Of a stretch of DNA of 64,000 nucleotides, positions 27,064 to 39,668 are shown in pieces. Made by a program: the position numbers and the translations under genes. Source of the stretch: Ustulina deusta (lineage: Eukaryota > Ascomycota > Sordariomycetes > Xylariales > Xylariaceae). Numbering within the stretch: position 1 is the first letter of the stretch; each line of letters begins with the position of its first letter. Below the pieces are notes generated by a model. That model did not search any database. It had not been told where the DNA came from and saw nothing but the letters and a program-made list of their open reading frames with translations. The DNA is taken from contig JAJNNX010000002.1 in NCBI GenBank assembly GCA_023159155.1, positions 1,674,001-1,738,000 on the forward strand, given 5' to 3'.

Positions 27064-27557
27064 TTAGCTTAAAAACCTCGGTTACTCAAATACCACACAT
27101 GATTTATTGACGATCGGGACGATTCGGGGAAATGGTCTGGGCAAAAACGGCGATGATAGATTTCAGGGTTGCTATTGAGAAATTCAAAACATATGACTGG
27201 ACTAAGAACAATGATGTCATGCCGTGGATGGACGCTAGTGACTTGATATCGTGTCGGCGGAAATCGCAATGTACTGCTTGTCAAACCAGACAGCCAATGA
27301 GTACTAGCTACACGATACATGCGGAATCTCCCGTGATCGCGTCCCGACTACCGAACATAACCTAGGTAGTGGTAATGCGGAGGAACTTCCTAAGTGACCG
27401 CTCTTAATAAAAACCAGGCAATATTCTCTGTAAAAACTACTGGCCTTGAGTTTCAGACAGTTTATGACGGCACGAGAGGCAGTGCCCATCATATATTACC
27501 CCTCACAACATCAATATCCACCTCGCTACATACACTACAATAGGTTTGCCATGCTGA
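27064..27557. other. Convergent intergenic region
   Basis: Holds the 3' ends of enolase and of the minus-strand AIG2-like gene. No gene seen. Confidence 0.5.
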
Positions 27558-28209
27558 CTAAGAATCTCGACGGTCCACCTTCATTCCGTTAGACCGCCCA
27601 GTGCAAGACATATATTTGACACGAATAGAGATAGATGCCTTATGGGTCTTCTGCAACTTCTGTAGATCGAATACACCCTCTTTCAGGCCGGGACTTTGGG
27701 GGTCCTTGGCCCAGACGAAGGCCGCGCCATCCTTGGGGATAAGGTCTTCTTCGCTGTCACTGTCAACACCCTCAACGTGAATATGACACCAGTGTCCGCG
27801 ATACGCGGACGTCTCGTACTGCCGTATCTCCCAGAAGTGCTGATAGTCTTCAACTTTCCAAAGCATGGCCCTTATTTCGTCGCTCGGCTCGCTTTCCCGT
27901 GTTTGCGCGTTGTCGCCCTTCCCGATACTTCTTCTGCCACGCTTTGCTCTGGCTGGGCTGCTTCCACACTACATGATGTGGAGAGCTTGTCTGGTGGGAT
28001 GAAAGTCGCAAACGAAACCCCACAACATCCATCTTCGGCTTGAAGCCTGTGATGCGACCCGGCTGCATCAACGGCTTGGTGGGACACCGTGTGCTATGTT
28101 GTAGGACATCTAGGTCTAACAGGGTGCCGTAGAATAATTTGTGGCACGTCTTGAACGTCTCTGATGTAAAGAGCGGTGGACCGTCGACAAGGCCGTACTG
28201 GGCTGCCAT
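27558..28209 (-). CDS. AIG2-like (gamma-glutamylcyclotransferase-fold) protein, possibly damaged
   Basis: The N-terminal frame from the ATG at 28209 has KLFYGTLLDLDVLQ, the FYGTL signature of the fold, and then PGRITGFKPKM. A second frame carries MLWKVEDYQHFWEIRQYETS, AFVWAKDPQSP and GVFDLQK, the family's C-terminal half. A 58-nt intron at 27969-28026 (phase 0) joins them into 197 residues, with exons 28209-28027 and 27968-27558. Its donor, GTTGTG, is weak, and the expected WG-YPAL motif reads CGSSPA, so the alternative is a decaying gene with a frameshift. Members of this fold act on gamma-glutamyl amines or amino acids, but many fungal ones are untested. No substrate can be inferred here. 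Confidence 0.5.
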
Positions 28210-29548
28210 TTTGCCGCGCTTCGATGCTAGTCTGGATGTGGACGACGATGCCCGAGCCTAGAGGCGAGTGGATGGTCTTGGAAGGGAACTTGGTAGAGGA
28301 GTCGACCGTGGTGGAGGTTGAAATTCGTGAATCTCCTGGGGAATGTTGGCCATATCTGCCGTCTTTCACTACATGGGTAGGTGATGACGATGTAGATGTG
28401 TTGTGGGACGGTGTTGTTTTCGTAGGGATGCATGACACTCGTCCCTCATAACACAGATATACCACGGCTTTGATCTTGGTTGTAAACTACATGCGGAGTT
28501 GTATTCTCGCAATTCTAAGTCACGAGAGTTTGCCTACATTTATTATTGTTTGTCGGTAAGAGGCAGGTCAAAAGACAGTCATGATACAAGTCCCAGAAGC
28601 ATTCCATCTCAATGGCTTGGGATACTATTATAAATAGCATTTTCTTCTTCATTTACTATATTTATTTGTCTAAGACCGCCGTTCGTCACTAGAAGGTGTT
28701 GCTGTAGGTGGCAGTTCTTCAGCTGCATGTGTATGACATTGACTCTGAAGGTCTACTTTCAGCGTAGGCACTAATGCGAGACCTCGTTGCCATTCGCGTC
28801 TCCTAGGTTGATTGAGTCTAGCTCTGTGGCATCAGTGATGTGACACATCAGCCTAACGGCAGCGTATACTGTATCCCACTGTTGAACGGTCAGCGGATGT
28901 TCGGAAATAGCAGAGTTTCGTAAAAAACTGAGGATGAATCCGAATCAGAAGTCCGTTTAATACATTTCAGGCCAAAAGGCCCGATGATATAAGAGGTACC
29001 AGAAATAAAAGTAAAAAGTAGTTTATCATCATAGGAAACAGGGCGGGTGAGATTGGGAGACCATCCCAGGTCGGGTCAACATACCTTGAAAATTGCTCTA
29101 TGCATCTGGAATGCATGCAAATATAGAAGCTCAAGAGATTTACTCACCGTCTACGAGAGCTTGGGTGCTGACGTTTGATGCATCCAACAAATGCCCTCTC
29201 TTTTGTTTCAAGCTTGAAAGCAAAGAAAAAAAACTAGCAAAGGTTCTTGATCTGGGTCAAAATAAATAAAATTAGCTTATGAGCAAAAGGCGGTAGATTC
29301 TCGGCCTTGGTGAAGCTGGGGGGCGGGGAGGTGGAGACGCACGACGCTTGGACCACTCTTATCAGCGGCCTATCGACACCCACAAACCTCCTCGCCCGCC
29401 CGCCGAAATTTCGCACACCATATCGCCAACTGCCGCCATAAAACTTCCCGCGACCCTTCAACCCGCCTTCAACCTCCCTCGACCGAGACAAATCGACAAC
29501 CACTCCTCGCCCGATTTTGTGTCCGCCGACAAACACAACACCGTCAAT
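28210..29548. other. Intergenic upstream of RPS13
   Basis: Contains the promoters of the AIG2-like gene (minus) and RPS13 (plus). The last 200 bases are CG- and pyrimidine-rich, as expected for a ribosomal-protein promoter. No other gene was recognised. Confidence 0.45.
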
Positions 29549-30906
<1,358 letters not shown>

Positions 30907-31207
30907 ACGTGAAACGACATTCTCACATGGAATCACCTGGGCTTGGAGTTCGTGGACCTGGCAAGGTATTGCTTTTAGGGCACACAAAAATTATTTGACT
31001 CTAGTCAATTAAGATAGATGAAGATGATCATTTATCATAGAGACTACAAAAGAATCTCGCAACCAATTCTGTAAAACCCGCCCCGGAAAGCAATGGTATC
31101 ACTCGTGAAGGCCTGTAATCTATGGACGTCGTAATGCCTGTCTAATCCACCTTTTCCTGTCCCAGAACGCCATAATTACACAAACTATGCCATTGTCATC
31201 TTGTCTT
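30907..31207. other. Convergent intergenic region
   Basis: 300 bases between the stop codons of RPS13 (plus) and SDC1 (minus); only 3' flanks are expected here. Confidence 0.5.
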
Positions 31208-31855
31208 CTATGTTTCGAACTCCTTGGAGCGTTCGATCAGGAATTCGCCTAGAACGCGCAAGGGATCTTTGGGTCTAAATTGCAAGAAAGAAATGAGCAA
31301 TCTATTTAGCGTCGTAGAGAGAGGGCTAAACTCACTGGTCCTTGGCAAGCTGCTTCATGCCCTCAAGCAGGTGAGCGGTGACCTTACTGTTCAAGTATTG
31401 TCGCACAGGTGCACCGTGGGCGGGGGCGGCGTCGGGCATGGTGAAAGCGGGATCAGGGTGTTGAGAGGCGGCACGCGACGTGTTCTCTTGGCCATTGGTG
31501 CGCAGCGGTGTACCGATCCGCGCTGGAGCAGGGCTCGGCGCATTGGTCGAAGGCGCGGCGGGAGCTGGGGACTGGGGACAGAGAGAGTATCTTGTCAGCT
31601 ACCCAATTTTTGTGTCCACGGCGATTGACCACCAAGAGTAGGGATAGATAGACAACATACAGGAGCCTGGTCAGCGCTGGAGGCGTCTGCCATGGCGATA
31701 TCTTTACTGCCAGTCTCGGTTGTCGGCGCAATAGTCTGCCCCTCTGGGGTCGTCGAGGTTTCTCCAGGCTGGTTTTGCGCAACCACAGGCGCCGCGGGTT
31801 GAGGCTGGCCATATGTGGGCACAGGGACCGGGGTTTGGGGAATCTCGTCAGCCAT
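31208..31855 (-). CDS. SDC1: COMPASS subunit SDC1 (Dpy-30 motif protein)
   Basis: Three exons, 31855-31661, 31571-31336 and 31274-31208, encode 165 residues. Introns are 31572-31660 (89 nt, GTATGT donor, GCTGAC branch) and 31275-31335 (61 nt, GTGAGT donor), phases 0 and 2. The first 115 residues are Pro/Ala/Thr/Gln-rich and probably disordered. The Dpy-30 motif spans about 119-160, with PVRQYLNSKVTAHLLEGMK and PKDPLRVLGEFLIER, the helical hairpin that dimerises and binds Bre2/Ash2. Sdc1 is part of the Set1 histone H3K4 methyltransferase complex in the nucleus. The final exon supplies the second helix, so splicing there is needed for function. FAN1 starts 357 bp away on the other strand. Confidence 0.9.
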
Positions 31856-32211
31856 AATGAACGAATTGAACGCGCAGTTCGACGTGGAAGCGAAGGTGTG
31901 AGTTTGTTCCGCCAAAAAAGTAACAGGGCCAGAAGTTAGAAGTTAGAAGTTAGAAGTCGATTAGAAGCGTGGGGAGAAAGCCGAACGGGTATGAGCGGGA
32001 CACGACAATCACGGTCCATATCCGGGTTAGGTTCCTAGGAGGGGGTAGCTGGAGACGCGCGGTCCCGTGACTGCGCGCTACCGTTTTAAACCCCTGTCTG
32101 GAGCAAGCGCGTCCCTCCTCGCGCTTTTCTTGCTCCCACCTCATTCTTCCTCTCCCATTTGATCCGACAGATATCCATTGTTACGGGGTGCAGCCCATCT
32201 ACGAGGATATC
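31856..32211. promoter_or_regulatory. Short divergent promoter, SDC1 / FAN1
   Basis: Only 356 bases separate the two start codons, so the promoters overlap or are shared. A tandem repeat lies near the SDC1 side. Confidence 0.6.
31931..31957 (+). repeat. 7-bp tandem repeat, about four copies
   Basis: The unit AGAAGTT is repeated almost four times without interruption in the SDC1-FAN1 promoter. Confidence 0.9.
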
Positions 32212-34847
32212 ATGATGGACGCTTTCCTCAATAGGGCGGAATGCAACAGTTGTTCTACCCCTCAGAAGATACCACGGTTAAAAGAAAAACCTGCCCCGCT
32301 AGTCGAGGAGCATCCCAGGAAGAAGGTAAAACGGGAGGAGGCGTATAATAGCGATGGGGATTCAGACGACTATCAGATCGACACCCCGCCATTAAAGTCA
32401 TGGTTCGGCCTGCAAAGAGATGGTGGTGCTCTTGATAGTCCTGCCGATGATGACGTAACAGAGAGATCTGAAATTGAAGACGCCCACGCATCTGGACCAA
32501 CCGCCATTGAAAGCTCCCTACCTGAGATAAGACTTGACAAGAAAGCAATTGCGGAGTACCAGAACTTCAAATCGTCTCAGGGCAATGATACTAGCAGTAC
32601 GTCGTCCAGACTTGACTCCAGAGCATGGGTAAGGGGGAAAAGCTCCCTCTACGTCGATGCCTTCAACCTCGCCCTAGACACTGTTCTCGACGAAGAAGTA
32701 CATCTATATGACTTAAAAGAGAGACGGGTCTTCGAAGAGTGGAGATCTCTTAACTATGAAGCTCAGTTCTTGTATGCACGCAAGCGTTCAATTTTCGTCT
32801 CTCTGTGTTCTGACCTCTCGCTAGATATGTACGCTTGTTCCTGAGGAAAACATCCTCCTGGCATCGCATTGCTCGCTTGGGGTACTATAATGATATTACT
32901 GATACTAAAGCGGCTGTAAAAGAGTTACAGAATAACAGAGATCTTACGAGAGCGACCTCACCTGTGCAATCACCCCCTGTACCTGAGCTGAGCGTCTTTG
33001 TTCAAGAGCAGTGTGTTTTTGAGGATACGTTCGCTTTCGCAGATGCCTCTGAGGACTTTATTGATAATGTGGAGGAGGCCATTTCACTTCTAGGTTTAGA
33101 CGAAGTGAAAACTTTAGCCAAGGAAGCCAAGATTCAGGGCAAAAACAAGTCTGATCTGGCCAAGGCTATTTGCAGAATGAGCAATCAACAGGCGGGCCTA
33201 CTATCAATGGGTCTTCGAAGGGCAGACACTATTCAATCTGTTGAATCATCCGAACAGAGAATACCCGACAGACGATCGCCTGACCCAGGCTCAGGGGATG
33301 ATGGAAACAGGCGAAAGCATTTCCTTGAAAAAATATTGGCCATGACAGGCCCTTGCGTGAGACTTTCTTTGCCTGTTTTCAAGCTATTTGAGCGAGTTCA
33401 TCTTGTCTTCTACAGGTCTACAGAGTGGACAGAGAAGTCCCTGACGACAATTATCTTGGCCAAAATTTCGAGACGAAACTTCCCATCCTACGTTGTCAGC
33501 AGGTCCTCTAGTATCTTTACATCTAGATCACGGCTTTTGGAATTTGAAACTGCCATGAGATCTGAATATGCAGTGGATAATATTCTGGAGTTCAACGGCC
33601 CTGTCACAGAGACAGGCTTCCGAAAAGTGGTTGATGCCTTTGAGACAATTTATCCGAGATGGAGAGACATTCTACAGGAAGAACAGGAAAAGGAAGCACG
33701 AGTTTATGAATCAGGTGAAGGCACCTACTTACGACGACTTAGTCCTGGGCATGCATATACACGCATCGTTCATAAAGCTGCTTACACCTTTGGACGACTG
33801 AAAGAACACCAGCGCGAGCATGAAATACTAACCGAGCTGCTCAGCCAGCGCCTTTTCCATCTGGCACGTCGAGGGTCCTGGTATCAACGGAAAGCTCTCC
33901 TAGAGGAGCGTTATATGCATGCCCTACCAAATCCGGCCTACACCGATCTAGACAGGCAGAAGAACCATTGGAAAGCCGTAGCGGCAGCCACCTGCGAGAG
34001 AGCTCTTGAGGATCCGGACTGTCATCTCAAATATCATTACGACCTACAGAAGCGGCTAGTCAAGCTTGAGAAGCAACTCAAAATACCCGTAAGACTACAA
34101 CATGGTTTCGGTCACGTGCAGTTGAAAAGACCGGAAGAGCATTATGCTGAAGGCATCCAGTTGAAAAGACTAGATGCTGTAGGCAAGAACGGGCGTGGGC
34201 CAAGTACCAAAACAATATGGGTTGATGAAGCAGAAGGTGGCGGTGAGTGCAACGTGGAATCTATGTGTCTCAGCTGGTATAGGGGTCAGGGTTGGAAAGG
34301 ATACCACGCTGAGGGGGGAATCATAAGAACTCTATTCGCCTATCTGTTCTTCGACATTCTCTTCCTTTACATCCCGAACGTCTTCCAAACAGCCTATCAG
34401 ACTTGCCCACTAGACCTACACACGGACGCCTTCTACCCGACCCGAGCTTCAGAAATTAATCATCGATTAGTTGAAATTGCGAACGGAGGGGCACCCAAAC
34501 TAATTGACGAGGTTGATAAACGAGAGCGGGAAAAGCGCACATGTGTCATTGGCCTAAATTGGGACTACGAATTAAATGATCTACTTGAGCTAGCCGAGTG
34601 CTTTGATGGTGCTGCACTCGCTACAGTTTGCAAAGTAATAGCTCAGGAGTATGGTCAAAGAGGAGGCGGCATTCCGGATCTAATCCTATGGCGGGCTGAA
34701 CCGCAACCGGAATGCATGTTCGCCGAGGTCAAGAGTGCAAATGACCGTTTGAGTGACACCCAGCGGCTTTGGATCCATGTTCTTACCGGAGCTGGCTTGA
34801 GGGTCGCACTCTGCAATGCAGTTGCGAAGGAGGTCAGGGAGATCTAG
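32212..34847 (+). CDS. FAN1: FAN1 structure-specific nuclease (VRR-NUC)
   Basis: Two exons, 32212-32771 and 32825-34847, encode 860 residues. The 53-nt intron (32772-32824) has a GTATGC donor, CGCTAG acceptor and phase 2, and restores the sequence AQFLYVRLFLRKTSSWHRI. Order of parts: an acidic, Lys-rich N-terminus with a possible nuclear signal (PRKKVKRE); the conserved WRSLNYEAQFLYVRLF region; a SAP-like DNA-binding segment near 268-310; a helical TPR-like middle; and a C-terminal VRR-NUC domain. The catalytic residues are in GGGIPDLILW and FAEVKSANDRLSDTQ (about 800-835). No UBZ ubiquitin-binding finger is seen, as in other fungal members. In the family it cleaves branched DNA during interstrand crosslink repair. 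Two in-frame ATGs (32212 and 32215) begin the protein; either could serve. Confidence 0.93.
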
Positions 34848-37230
34848 CAAGAATCGGCCGGTATCACAGTGATCCAGAACCTTCTCCATTCCTTTGATCG
34901 CATGCGTGAGTCCCACGGTTTCTGGTTCTAGAGCTTGGCCGGGCATACGGTTCACACAACCAAACTTCCCTCGGCCAACAATTCTCATCCTCTCCACGGC
35001 ACTTCTCTGTTGGGTCGAGTAAGAACTCGCCTCATAGCATGGTTCTTCAGGGTTACTGTGGTATTATTCATCCCGGTTCTTACCAGAATTAGGACTACTG
35101 GGGAGAAATCCCGCAGCCTGCAGACTCTATTCAGCTTGAGTGCCTCACCGCTCCAAGCTCAGAAAGCTTCGACGTGACCATTAATTAAATAATATCGCCC
35201 GCTCGAGTTTGTTATCTCATTTGCTCAAGTGGCGGGAGGGATTCAAAGCAGGTCAATTTACAAGGTGTGATCTTGTGCGATGGCTTGATAGCTCTCGTCT
35301 CATCTGTCCTACCCTCACCATATCCTAGTTCGAGCTTTCAACCATTTCCCTTACCATCACATCCACGTTATTGCCTTATTGCCTATTTCGGAAGAGTGCC
35401 CTTGGAAAATTAGCTGGTCTCATATGGAGGAACACCCTCGATTGGGAACTGGCCCAGGCTGTCGACTGAGACTAGTATACAATCCAGTACGGGCAACAAC
35501 CGCATCGCTATCCGTGATAAACCCCAGTCACAGGATTGAACTCTCGTCCCACGGGAGAAAACAAAGCACAAGGGCACAGATAATGGCGAGGAACAAATAG
35601 GAAGCACATCATAGCTGTTCGCGAAGTGGCCCACCCGAGCAGTGGTCTGCTTGAGCCATCGACATGTCACTAGTACTGCGCTACATCCAGGTGCACATCC
35701 CGGTTCAAGGATGGTTGAACAAGCTACTGCGGCTCTGTCACATTCTTCATTGCATGAACAAGTCTTGGTCCTTCGCCCGAGTAAGGTGTGTGCGGAGTTG
35801 GCAGGCGTTCTGTTTGTCTTGTTGGGCAACTTAATGACTCAAAGCCGTCGGCCTGTTATTCTCTCGGATTAAGCTGTTTGCTTGCGCTGGCATGCTAAGG
35901 GAATGAAGGTAAAATTCATGCTGAAGTCTTGGAAATTAATGTGTTCCCAAGCAAAACACGCATTCAATGGATTTAGCTGCGGGCCGTTATCACGGATCGT
36001 TACTCCCTGGATAACACCTTTCCCTCTATCGTTGTGTCCCCCTCAGCGCCGTATTACTGTACATTATACGTACCGTGTTGCTTATGTGTATGGACGTTTC
36101 TGCAGTTGAAGGTCGCTCCAACGGCAACCATCCGCATGGCTCGATAGGGAATTGACAGGGCAACCACACAGTTAATGCTCACTCACCGCCGGCAGATAGC
36201 TCGCTTGCAGCAATAAAATCTACTTACCTCGACCAACGAGAAGCCCCTCGGTATGTTATCGATATTGTTCTTTGATACCTAAGTTCTCCGTACCATTGCC
36301 ATCACCTCGTTAGCTTCTTTGTCTTCCTAGTTCATCAAAGAAGCGAGTTTCTACACCAAAGAACTTACGTAGCAAGAGACAGCCGAGCATACTACCTACT
36401 TTGAAGATACCCATGCCGTGGGCGCTTAAGTGATTATGGCAGCAGCCAATAAGCGCTCACGATGCTAAGATACTCGGAGTGTGATGCACGTCACAAAGGG
36501 TGCCCATTAATTTACCCCTCTACCTTGCCCCTCCTGCCAGCCACTTTGCCTGCTTTTTCCACTTACACCAAATAAATTAGCTCCACCTCTGATTGGCCAG
36601 GTGGATCAGCAAGCCAGGCGCTTAAAAACCGGGGTCTTATGTCACCTACCATGCAATTCCCAGGATTCTGGGACAAGGGACCATCGACCAATCATGCCTA
36701 GAATTTTGAACCCGATACTGTTCTTGGTGTAACACTTCTCTATTTTTTGCCCTCCCCCCAACTCTCTTGCAATGCCCTTCGTGAGGCCTCTTTTGACAAG
36801 CTGCCTTCGCCCACTAGCTGGCCTATGAACCTTAAGTGGTACTATTGAGGTCAAGCTGACAAAACAAGGGCAAGGGAGGTTGGTTCGGGCTAATTAGGTG
36901 CCTCCTCATCTCGGCTTACGATGCCGGTCCTTGTGCTAGCTACGAAATGTGCACTTTTCATACTTGCGGGGGAGATGATAGCCCGGATAGGACTTTGGGG
37001 GGAGGTAATGGGCTTGGAGATGTGAGTTTGGGGGCCAGAGGGTAGGTGGATTGTTCGACTTGGTAAGGCCCCCTGATGTCAAACAGGATTTCACCTTGGT
37101 ACATGCCGTATCAGCAAGAAGCCCAAACGCAAAAAGTACCTACTATACTGTACCAAGTAAAACACACCTCCAAACGAAAATTGTGGCGAACGATAGTGGT
37201 GGCAGACCGTGAGCAATGACGCACATTCGC

Positions 37231-37301
37231 TCCTCCTCCTCCTCATCATCATCGTCATTATCACCTTCATCGTCATCGCCATCGTCATCATCGCCATCAT
37301 A
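37231..37301 (+). repeat. Imperfect TCC/TCA/TCG trinucleotide repeat
   Basis: A run of trinucleotides of the form TCN (TCC, TCA, TCG, with a few CCA/TTA interruptions) over about 70 bases. No supported gene overlaps it. Confidence 0.8.
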
Positions 37302-37656
37302 ATCAATGTGATCTACAAAACCATTATTATTAGGGTATCGGCCCTGAATAGACCTGCTTAGATCTGGGCTGGCTGGCGAATTGGGTCTTGTCCGCGGCCA
37401 CTTTCTCGCGTGGTCACAAAAATAAACACACAGAGCGAACGAGAAGGGGTGGGGTGGGTGTAGGGAAGAAAATCCTCGAGCTAGCTAGCCACTTACCTAC
37501 TGCTACCTACAGTACTGTACCAAGCGAACACAGAGTGCGTGAGTGAGGGCTTCCTTGCCTTAGGTAGTGTACAGCAAGCCAGTCAGACTCGATATTCCCC
37601 TCATCGAGAACCAACAGGTATGAATTCAACCAATCGTCACAGTTCATTGGTCACAC

Positions 37657-37678
37657 TTTTTTTTTTTTTTTTTTTTTT
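37657..37678 (+). repeat. Poly-T tract, 22 bases
   Basis: An unbroken run of 22 T residues, next to the AGGT repeat. Confidence 0.95.
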
Positions 37679-37730
37679 GCATTTCTCTGAACAGTACTTG
37701 GCCCGTCCCGTTTTACGTACGTTATAAGCA

Positions 37731-37750
37731 AGGTAGGTAGGTAGGTAGGT
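37731..37750 (+). repeat. (AGGT)5 microsatellite
   Basis: Five perfect AGGT units. Confidence 0.95.
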
Positions 37751-38250
37751 ACACTAAAGTGCGTACAGGCAGTCAGCCCCATCGAAGGGGGGGGGGCCCG
37801 GAGGGGAGCCAAAGAGAAGCCAGACGTTGACCGAAAATATGCAAGAAGGGTTGGTTGTTGTTATTTGTTATTGTTGTTGTTCGACGGTGGCGACTTTTGC
37901 CGTGGTTACGTGTACAGAATATGTTGGAGGGAAGGGAGGTCGCAAAGGCAAAATAAACAATGGAATGTACACCAACCACCCTGGGCCGCATTTGAGGTCG
38001 CGTCTCTGCTCCTCTTCGCTGCATGAGGCTACGGACGCTTACAGACCAAGGTGTGCGCTTTGATTTGACGCTTTCCGTCTTTCAAGTTGTCCCTCCTTAC
38101 TAATTTTTTTTTTTCTGTTTGGTCGGTGTAAGCATAGGTATAGGTATCATAAAGTGAGTGAGTCACAGATAGAAAGAACCAACAGGCAGAAAGATAGCGG
38201 CGAACAACATCTGCATAGTGGGTGGATAGGTATATGGAATCTCATTGGAG

Positions 38251-38270
38251 TTTCTCTCTCTCTCTCTCTT
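38251..38270 (+). repeat. TC dinucleotide microsatellite
   Basis: A run of about nine TC units. Confidence 0.9.
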
Positions 38271-38915
38271 GCTCTATGTCCGCGCGCATAAGCACTACCT
38301 ATTCTCTCAAGCAGGCTGGGTATGCAGCAGCCAACAACCATGTTTTTGTCGCAACTCAGTGGTGCGCTCTTCCGATAAACCCCCCCTTTCTTCCCCAGCC
38401 CCCTCGCTTGGGTGTCTATTCCCTTCCTTACTGGCTTCCAATCCTTGCACCAGTCCTATTGCCCAACATGTATCAGAGACCCTGTAGAAATGTCAAGAGG
38501 CAAGAATGATCTCACATTCCGCCCTGGTATCGCAAGCTGGGGAATTGTTTGCAAGACGCCGCCCAGCAACGCCGTGTGAACTCCTCCAACACCAAAACGC
38601 TGTTGGTGACTTTAAAAATAAATAAATAATGATAATGATAAAAACCGTGACGTAAAATTCGTATCTGGCGACCAAGCCCCAGCTCTATTATTTTGTGGGG
38701 TGGCGGGTTGATTTGGTGGAAGTCGTACTCGTAGCAGGAGCAGGTAAGATACCTAGTATGAACAAATGGAAGAAAAAATATCGGCGTCGAGGTGATGTCA
38801 TAGCAAATGAGGTCGTAAAATGATTTAGTAACTCTGCTTTCTTCGCCAGAGCCTACGGGGTTCGGTGTTGCTCATGTGATGTTGTAAGCTCTCTTCGTGG
38901 GTGCGCCATTTCAGC

Positions 38916-39668
38916 CTAAGATGAAGTAGATGGAGCAGATATCTCCGTCGTGGTTGCCGTCAGCTTTTGACAGCTTGAGTGCATTTTCCTCCGCTTGCCC
39001 TTGGGTGCTGGGCTCATTCGTGGCGTGTACGTGACTGTCCGCGTAACAACTTCCCGAATATGCCGCACACTTTTATTCGTTGCCTTATGTGCTCTACAGT
39101 CTTGAGAGTAACGAGCCTTCAGTGCTGCCTCCCAGTCAAACGGTGACCGTACTGATCGCGCGCTAAAAGGTGACCGTATTGTAGCGCTCAAGGGCGAATC
39201 CACCATGGACATTGCCGGTGACGGTGGTACTTTCAAGCTAGGGAATGAGGTTACGCTCATGGGCGGTGCAGACATGGGCTGATTTGAGTACGGGCTCGTT
39301 GGAATACCACCGGGCGACTTGTGACTGCCGCACTTACATGAGCAGTCTGTCTGCTCACTGCTGGCTGTAGATGGCGCTGATTCCTGTGCCGAGTCCTCCT
39401 CTGGCGTAGAACTGCCAGATGCTGATCTCTTCGCTGGGATGACGGGTGACTGGACTGACATGGCCTTGAGGAAATCCATATAGGCTGTAGGCGGGCTAAT
39501 GGGTGTCCGGGCACTCCCCGGGAATTCCTCCTTGATAAAGGAGGGTACTGCTGAGAGAGGCGTCCTGGCCGAGGCCGAGAGAGCGGAAAGCTCAGACGGA
39601 AAGGTCGCGGTGACGGGCGTCGTCAACTGCGCGAGTTTCGGCTTGGTGTTAGGCTTGGTGGCAGACAT
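38916..39668 (-). CDS. Conserved Ser/Pro-rich fungal protein, function unknown
   Basis: Intronless, 250 residues, start ATG at 39666-39668. Most of it is Ser/Pro/Thr-rich with repeated SARTPLS/SARTPIS motifs that look like sites for proline-directed kinases. A Cys-rich patch (CSCKCGSHKSPGG) sits near the middle. The C-terminal third is better ordered, with SPFDWEAALKARY, then SVRHIREVVTRTVTYTPRM and a basic PKGKRRK that could be a nuclear signal. I recall similar uncharacterised proteins in filamentous ascomycetes, but no function is known to me. The frame, the Kozak-like context and the biased amino-acid usage support a real gene. It stands alone, with several kilobases of non-coding DNA on both sides. 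Confidence 0.75.
   Translation of the reverse strand: MSATKPNTKPKLAQLTTPVTATFPSELSALSASARTPLSAVPSFIKEEFPGSARTPISPPTAYMDFLKAMSVQSPVIPAKRSASGSSTPEEDSAQESAPSTASSEQTDCSCKCGSHKSPGGIPTSPYSNQPMSAPPMSVTSFPSLKVPPSPAMSMVDSPLSATIRSPFSARSVRSPFDWEAALKARYSQDCRAHKATNKSVRHIREVVTRTVTYTPRMSPAPKGKRRKMHSSCQKLTATTTEISAPSTSS

Larger units (their letters stand above)
34848..38915. other. Gene-poor region with microsatellites
   Basis: About 4 kb with no recognisable coding sequence on either strand. The part from about 36900 to 38300 is rich in simple repeats, listed separately. It may include the 3' flank of FAN1 and of the minus-strand gene at 38916. Confidence 0.55.

Noticed and set aside
35500..35570. A minus-strand sequence resembling a tRNA T arm (GTTCAATCC)
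   Set aside because: No acceptor stem or anticodon arm can be folded around it.
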